This document shows, in pieces, positions 60,937 to 64,000 of a stretch of DNA of 64,000 nt (the first letter of the stretch is position 1; each line of letters opens with the position of its first letter). The notes under the pieces were generated by a model. It was not told the origin of the DNA and ran no database searches. It saw only the letters and a program-made list of their open reading frames with translations. Origin of the DNA: UBA5336 sp038526245 (lineage in GTDB: Bacteria > Pseudomonadota > Alphaproteobacteria > Caulobacterales > Hyphomonadaceae); the NCBI GenBank assembly GCA_038526245.1, contig JBCBGZ010000007.1:1-64000 (forward strand), written 5' to 3'. Both the position numbers and the translations under genes were made by a program.

Positions 60937-61776
60937 ATGAACGAACTACTCCAGAATCTCGACGTAAACTCATACGTGCCGATTGCCATCCAGTGGGGCA
61001 CCAATCTTCTGCTCGCCATCGCGATCTATATCGTTGGCGCCTTTGTGGCGGGCCGGATTGGTAAATTCGTCACCAGCCTGGGCACACGATACGAAAACCT
61101 CGATAGCACGCTTTTCAATTTCCTCGGCAGCGTCGCGAAATACCTGATCCTTGCCTTTGTCTTCATTGCCGTTCTGAACGTCTTCGGTGTTCAGACGACC
61201 TCGATCATCGCCGTCCTCGGCGCCGCATCCCTGGCCGTCGGCCTGGCGCTTCAGGGCGCCTTGTCCAACCTCGCGGCTGGCGTGATGCTGATGGTGTTCC
61301 GACCGTTCAAAGTGGGTGACTTTATCGATGCAGCGGGCCGTTTCGGCCATGTGGACGAGATCAACCTGTTCACGACGATCCTGTCGACGTTTGATCGCCA
61401 GCACATCATTGTGCCCAACGGTCAGATTTGGGGTGAGCAAATTGTCAACCATTCCCACCATGCGGTGCGGGGAGTCGATATGACCTTCGGCATTTCCTAT
61501 GACAGCGACATTGATACGGCGCGCAAAGCCATTGAAGAGGTCTTCGCCAGCCATCCCCACATCCTCAAGGATCCCGCACCGTTCATCGAAGTGTCGACGC
61601 TGAACAACTCCTCGGTCGATTTCATCACCCGGCCATTCGTGAACGGGGAAAACTACTTCGATGTTCTCTATTCCGTGCCGGAACTGGTTAAGAAAAAGCT
61701 CGACAGCGTCGGAGTGGAAATCCCGTTCCCACACCAAAAGGTGATCCTGTTCAACGGAGACAAGGCCGAGGCCTAG
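60937..61776 (+). CDS. Small mechanosensitive channel (MscS family)
   Basis: The 279-residue protein has three N-terminal membrane helices and the pore segment GAASLAVGLALQGALSNLAAGVML, followed by VFRPFKVGDFIDAAG and the cytosolic beta-domain VDEINLFTTILSTFDRQHIIVPNG. These are clear MscS features. It releases solutes during hypo-osmotic shock. AAGGGG upstream supports ATG 60937 over the earlier 60892. It ends 12 bases before the convergent UbiH-type gene. Confidence 0.94.
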   Translation: MNELLQNLDVNSYVPIAIQWGTNLLLAIAIYIVGAFVAGRIGKFVTSLGTRYENLDSTLFNFLGSVAKYLILAFVFIAVLNVFGVQTTSIIAVLGAASLAVGLALQGALSNLAAGVMLMVFRPFKVGDFIDAAGRFGHVDEINLFTTILSTFDRQHIIVPNGQIWGEQIVNHSHHAVRGVDMTFGISYDSDIDTARKAIEEVFASHPHILKDPAPFIEVSTLNNSSVDFITRPFVNGENYFDVLYSVPELVKKKLDSVGVEIPFPHQKVILFNGDKAEA

Positions 61777-61788
61777 GGGGCTGGCGCC

Positions 61789-63033
61789 TCAGCCTGCCGG
61801 GTCCTTCATCAGATCCGGCAGGTAGCCTTGTGCGGCGCTGGCCTGTTGGGCCAGCGCCGTTCTTATGGGGCCTGTGCGTTCTGCGATCGCGAGGGCGATC
61901 CCGCGCAGCGGCTTAAGCGCCATGTTATCGTTTGAAAACACGCGGTCGATCAGATCCATGCCGAGCGCAGTGCCATTGCCATCAAGCCTGCGCCAGCGCT
62001 GATAATCTTCCAGGGCGAGGGCGCTACCGGGGTCGAGGCCCGCGCGCACCTGCCGCGCGGCAACCTCCGCCAGGGCGGCGACATCCTTGAACCCCAAATT
62101 CAGCCCTTGTCCCGCCAGGGGGTTAATCCGCCGCGCCGCATCGCCCACAAGGGCCACCCGTTCAGCCACCATGGCATTGGCGACCTGGAGAATGAGGGGA
62201 TAAGCCCGCACGGGGCCATCAATGGTCATTTTCCCGGCGAAATCGGCAAACCGGGCGTTCAGTTCAGCTTCCTGAGCCGCCTTCGGCAGCTTCGCCAGAG
62301 CTTCGGCAGCACCTTCCTTCATGTACCAGGCAAGGTTCGCCCGGTCGCCCTTCAGGGGCAGGGTCGCGAAAGGCCCCTCCGGCGTGAACAATTGCCGGGC
62401 AATGCCAAGGTGAGGGCGTTCCAGCGCGACATCGGCCGCGAAAACCGATTTGCCATACCGCCGACCTTCGACACCGATGCCCGCCGCAGTGCGGACGGGA
62501 GAATTCAGGCCGTCACAGCCCACCAATAGCCTCGCCGCCACCCGCGCGCCCCCTTTCAGACAGGCGTGAACCGTGCCGTCGCCACGGTCCAGACGGTCGA
62601 AAACGGCCGGTGCCAAGTGCGTCACACCGGGTGATTGGGAGAGTGCGCTATCGATGGCGGCTTGCAAGTCTTCAGCCTCGACCATCTGCCCGAGGAGGCC
62701 ATCGGGCGCCGTCTCACCCAGGTCATCGCCCGTAAAAAGGGCAGTGGGTGCGCCAAACCAGTGGGGCGCGCCGTCGGTGGCTTCAAGTCCTCGCAAGGGT
62801 TCGGCGGCGCTGGCGAGTTGGTCCGTCAATCCGCAGAAGGTGAGCAGATTCCAGCTGCCGCGAACGATCGCAAAGTTTCGCGTGTCTCTCTTTCGCGTCG
62901 CGCCGGGATCGCGGGCATCAATGAGGGCAACAGAAAGGCCCAGTTTGCTGCAGGCCAGGGCCAAGGTGCCGCCCGCCGGGCCGGCCCCCACAATCGCGAG
63001 ATCAAAAACAGTGTCTTCAGGCGGTGAGTCCAT
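61789..63033 (-). CDS. FAD-dependent ubiquinone hydroxylase (UbiH/Coq6 family)
   Basis: The 414-residue flavoprotein has the N-terminal FAD motif AIVGAGPAGGTLALACSKLG, the DG motif region RLLVGCDGLNSPVRTAAGI and the C-terminal GDAARRINPLAGQGLNLGFKDVAAL, all of the UbiH/UbiF/VisC family. It hydroxylates a polyprenyl-phenol ring in ubiquinone synthesis. The exact position (C1, C5 or C6) cannot be told apart by sequence alone. It starts at ATG 63033 and is divergent from the amt gene. Confidence 0.92.
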   Translation of the reverse strand: MDSPPEDTVFDLAIVGAGPAGGTLALACSKLGLSVALIDARDPGATRKRDTRNFAIVRGSWNLLTFCGLTDQLASAAEPLRGLEATDGAPHWFGAPTALFTGDDLGETAPDGLLGQMVEAEDLQAAIDSALSQSPGVTHLAPAVFDRLDRGDGTVHACLKGGARVAARLLVGCDGLNSPVRTAAGIGVEGRRYGKSVFAADVALERPHLGIARQLFTPEGPFATLPLKGDRANLAWYMKEGAAEALAKLPKAAQEAELNARFADFAGKMTIDGPVRAYPLILQVANAMVAERVALVGDAARRINPLAGQGLNLGFKDVAALAEVAARQVRAGLDPGSALALEDYQRWRRLDGNGTALGMDLIDRVFSNDNMALKPLRGIALAIAERTGPIRTALAQQASAAQGYLPDLMKDPAG

Positions 63034-63251
63034 GATCGGTTAGGTATGTGCCAGCCCCAACGCGGTCCACCACTGACGCAGGATTGGGCGAACGTGCCGC
63101 ATGCTGCACAGCAATTAACCACAGCGCCGTCTTCTGCCCACTCCTGCAGCGGAAATTTCGCCAATGTCTAACGCAGCTGCAACAAAGCGGCAAAGGGACC
63201 GCATGCGGAGGCTGCCAACCTTTGCGCTTTGATGATGGGAGAGACCACTCT

Positions 63252-64000
63252 ATGACCTTGTTTAAACGTAACTTTGGCCGAATGGTGGGCTTGACGCTCG
63301 CCAGTGTGGCCGCGGCCGGGGCGGCCTGGGCGCAGGAAGTCGATCCTGAGCTGCTCGCCCGGATCGAGGCCCTGGAAGGCCAGGCCAGCGGCTATGTGGA
63401 CAATAGCTACCTGTTCCTGATCGGCGGTCTGATCGTCATGTTCATGGCGGCAGGATTTATGTGTTTGGAAGCTGGTCTGGTTCGCTCGAAAAACGCCGCG
63501 ATGCAGTCCATGAAGAATATCGCACTCTTCTCTGTGGCCGGTCTCATGTTCTGGTTGGTGGGCTATCACATGGTCTATCCGAACCTTGATTTTCTTTACC
63601 CTGAAGGCGCGCCAGACGATGCTACCGGCTTTATTCTGGGCGGATGGCTCAGCTCTACGCCGATCACTTGGGCACCCGGGGAACTCACGACACCGGACGG
63701 CGATTATGCGTCCAGCTCCGATTGGTTCTTCCAGATGGTCTTTGTGGCCACCGCAGCCTCGATCGTATCCGGTACGGTGGCCGAACGCGTCAATCTCTGG
63801 GCATTCCTACTGTTCACTGCCGTATTGACCGCTTTCATCTACCCGATTGTCGCGTCCTGGCAGTGGGGTGGAGGCGCTCTGGCCAATATGGGCTTCTCAG
63901 ACTTTGCGGGCTCCACACTTGTGCACTCAACAGGCGGCTGGGCGGCCCTTATCGGCGCGATCATCATCGGTCCGCGTGCCGGGAAGTACTTCGGCAACAC
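63252..64000 (+). CDS. amt: Ammonium transporter Amt (partial, cut by window end)
   Basis: The visible 249 residues start with a signal peptide-like segment (GLTLASVAAAGAAWAQ) and then show Amt helices: YLFLIGGLIVMFMAAGFMCLEAGLVRSKN (residues about 50-80), AERVNLWAFLLFTAVLTAFIYPIVASWQWGGG and DFAGSTLVHSTGGWAALIGAIIIGPR. These are hallmark AmtB/Rh segments. It imports ammonium across the inner membrane. The gene runs off the window. No glnK gene precedes it within 200 bases, as is common where glnK lies downstream. Confidence 0.95.
   Translation, partial: MTLFKRNFGRMVGLTLASVAAAGAAWAQEVDPELLARIEALEGQASGYVDNSYLFLIGGLIVMFMAAGFMCLEAGLVRSKNAAMQSMKNIALFSVAGLMFWLVGYHMVYPNLDFLYPEGAPDDATGFILGGWLSSTPITWAPGELTTPDGDYASSSDWFFQMVFVATAASIVSGTVAERVNLWAFLLFTAVLTAFIYPIVASWQWGGGALANMGFSDFAGSTLVHSTGGWAALIGAIIIGPRAGKYFGN

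Noticed and set aside
1..64000. CRISPR arrays, tRNA/rRNA genes, insertion sequences or prophage
   Set aside because: No regular spaced repeats, no cloverleaf-like tRNA sequence and no transposase or phage gene was found on reading both strands.

Overview
The window is a GC-rich, gene-dense stretch of an alphaproteobacterial chromosome. The best guess is a marine, possibly prosthecate lineage near Hyphomonadaceae/Maricaulales. This rests on the gene content: a large TonB-dependent receptor, a PAS_5-type PAS protein, TIGR02301 and TIGR01244 family proteins, a UbiH-type hydroxylase, acyl-CoA dehydrogenase pairs, and TTAA-N7-TTAAC (CtrA-type) and CIRCE-type sites. No rRNA or tRNA gene, CRISPR array, insertion sequence or prophage was seen. 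About 62 protein genes are supported. The first (thioesterase, cut by the left edge) and last (ammonium transporter, cut by the right edge) are partial.

Layout. 1-2920: acyl-CoA-type genes, with a hotdog thioesterase opposite a lipocalin-like protein, an APH-type phosphotransferase and a coupled small protein. 3053-6480: a phospholipid-transport (Mla-type) operon of STAS-permease fusion, ATPase, MCE protein and lipoprotein. 6483-11553: a PAS sensor kinase and aminopeptidase N. 11554-18797: VanZ-like protein, an acyl-CoA dehydrogenase pair, an acyltransferase, an MBL hydrolase, an ATP-grasp-like protein and a DUF442-type phosphatase. 18926-23066: an oligopeptide importer (two permeases and binding lipoprotein, no ATPase). 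23346-26228: a TonB-dependent receptor. 26365-28079: two RNA methyltransferases. 28166-32142: an OmpA-like envelope protein, a coiled-coil helix-hairpin-helix partner and a Tat-type M48 lipoprotein protease. 32225-37595: GMC oxidoreductase, PilZ protein, enoyl-CoA hydratase, a REP/BIME-like repeat beside a GIY-YIG nuclease, gamma carbonic anhydrase and a PhoH-like ATPase. 37719-38228: an AT-richer orphan gene behind a perfect CtrA-type box. 38318-40677: gamma-glutamyltransferase and TIGR02301 protein. 40657-51575: a surface-glycan island (methyltransferase, three glycosyltransferases, flippase, sulfotransferase, aldo/keto reductase, GMC oxidoreductase). 51710-54727: PAS_5 protein, an unknown Gly/Pro/Cys-rich secreted protein, creatininase and DUF4345-like protein. 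54905-56985: groES-groEL under a CIRCE element. 57215-61776: methyltransferase, thioredoxin-TPR, Lon-substrate-binding domain, Trm112 and DUF971 genes, and an MscS channel. 61789-64000: UbiH-type monooxygenase and the start of amt.

How genes work together. Several tightly coupled sets (4-bp or shorter start/stop overlaps) are likely operons: the phosphotransferase with its small partner, the mla set, oppB-oppC, the OmpA/coiled-coil pair, the glycan genes 43647-48848, and LonSB-Trm112-DUF971. The most unusual items are the sulfotransferase-containing glycan island, the LvaAB-like kinase pair, the BIME-like repeat, the orphan gene with the CtrA-type box, the OmpA/helix-hairpin-helix pair and the Cys/Gly/Pro-rich secreted protein. 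All functions are inferred from sequence reading alone; no database search was run.
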